A stretch of 13,922 nt of DNA, taken from Acutalibacter sp. (lineage in GTDB: Bacteria; Bacillota; Clostridia; Oscillospirales; Acutalibacteraceae). The notes below the pieces were generated by a model. The model was not told the origin of the DNA, searched no databases, and saw only the letters and a program-made list of their open reading frames with translations. The translations under genes were made by a program, and so were the position numbers. This document shows positions 13,451-13,922 of the stretch, piece after piece (positions within the stretch are counted from its first letter, which is position 1; each line of letters opens with the position of its first letter). The stretch is from NCBI GenBank assembly GCA_022801475.1, contig JAAWSH010000014.1:1-13922 (forward strand), in the 5' to 3' direction.

Positions 13451-13922
13451 TCATCCTCCCCTCTCACTGGCATCCTTAGGACCCAGCTCACTTTTGGGCT
13501 TCCCCTGTCCGCCTATCTGGGCCAGTACTACGCCCGCGAACACCAGCCCACAGCCCAGCAGTTCCCGGCCCGAAAGAGGCTGGCCCAACACCAGCCACCC
13601 GGAAACCGCCGCGAACACGGACTCCAGGCTCATAATGAGCGAGGCCACAGTGGGCTCTACCCGCTTCTGCCCCACAATCTGCAAGGTGTACGCCACCCCG
13701 CTGGACAGTACGCCTGTATACAGCAAGGGCCCCCAGCTGGCCAAAAGGTCTTGCCAATAAAAGCTGCCGCCTTCCAGCACCAGGGCCAGCACAGCAGAGA
13801 GCAGTCCCGCCACAAAAAACTGAATGCAAGAGAGCTTTACACAGTCCACCCGGGGGGAAAAGCGGTCAATCACCAAAATATGGAAAGAGAAGAACACCGC
13901 GCTGGCCAGCACCAGGGCGTCT
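13451..13922 (-). CDS. EamA/DMT-family transporter (C-terminal half; 5' end cut by window edge)
   Basis: The frame is open from the right edge to the stop at 13451, giving about 156 residues and roughly the second five-helix repeat of a ten-helix drug/metabolite transporter. Visible are a helix with LVLASAVFFSFHILVIDRFS and a conserved loop and helix LLYTGVLSSGVAYTLQIVGQ. KRVEPTVASLIMSLESVFAA follows, a typical EamA signature. The last helix (LLGCGLVFAGVVLAQ) is followed by a short charged tail. The substrate is unknown; relatives export amino acids, nucleosides or other metabolites. The GTG at 13912 is internal, because homology-like sequence continues to the edge. It lies upstream of nagB on the same strand, with 151 bases between. 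Confidence 0.85.
   Translation of the reverse strand, partial: DALVLASAVFFSFHILVIDRFSPRVDCVKLSCIQFFVAGLLSAVLALVLEGGSFYWQDLLASWGPLLYTGVLSSGVAYTLQIVGQKRVEPTVASLIMSLESVFAAVSGWLVLGQPLSGRELLGCGLVFAGVVLAQIGGQGKPKSELGPKDASERGG

Noticed and set aside
13300..13491. 64-codon N-terminal extension of NagB
   Set aside because: It covers hairpin-rich intergenic DNA and the end of the transporter gene, and family similarity begins at the ATG at 13299.

Overview
The window looks like the chromosome of a GC-rich gut Clostridia species (Oscillospirales or Ruminococcaceae type). This is inferred from strong AAGGAGG-type ribosome binding sites, frequent GTG starts, Firmicutes-type family members (RecD2 without RecBC, NagB with the GHNGH motif, a TM2 pair) and genes for using the mucin sugars fucose and glucosamine. 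No rRNA, tRNA or CRISPR array is visible.

Positions 1-3024 (minus strand) hold part of a phage head module read in the order portal, prohead protease, major capsid protein; the capsid gene runs off the left edge. No terminase precedes the portal. The module stops in an AT-rich stretch (about 3025-3360) next to ordinary chromosomal genes, so this is either the edge of a decayed prophage or a reduced phage-derived cassette.

Positions 3370-4425 (plus) hold two tandem, paralogous TM2-domain membrane proteins with proline/glutamine/tyrosine-rich N-termini. The 620-base gap that follows (4426-5047) has no credible gene. It holds two different MITE-like palindromic elements: 4520-4712, flanked by TAA on both sides, and 4860-5028, flanked by TA on both sides. 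Between them are a terminator-like hairpin and a stem-loop with a consensus DnaA box. The second element ends just before the ribosome binding site of a DUF2441-like gene (5048-5602).

Positions 5642-9457 (plus) form a fucose-use cluster. A near-consensus promoter is followed by a class II aldolase (fucA-like), L-fucose isomerase (fucI) and a Gfo/Idh/MocA oxidoreductase. No fuculokinase, mutarotase or transporter lies in the window, so the kinase step must be encoded elsewhere or the pathway is a variant. Perfect palindromes lie between fucI and the oxidoreductase gene.

Positions 9607-13922 hold a small MGMT-like DNA alkyl-repair protein gene (plus). Facing it is a minus-strand series: an EamA-type transporter (cut by the right edge), nagB, a small membrane protein and recD2. 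The 3' end of recD2 overlaps the MGMT-like gene tail to tail. The first good minus-strand terminator lies beyond the MGMT-like gene, so recD2 mRNA is predicted to be antisense to all of it. FucA/FucI and NagB together suggest use of host mucin glycans, but they lie in separate, oppositely oriented units.
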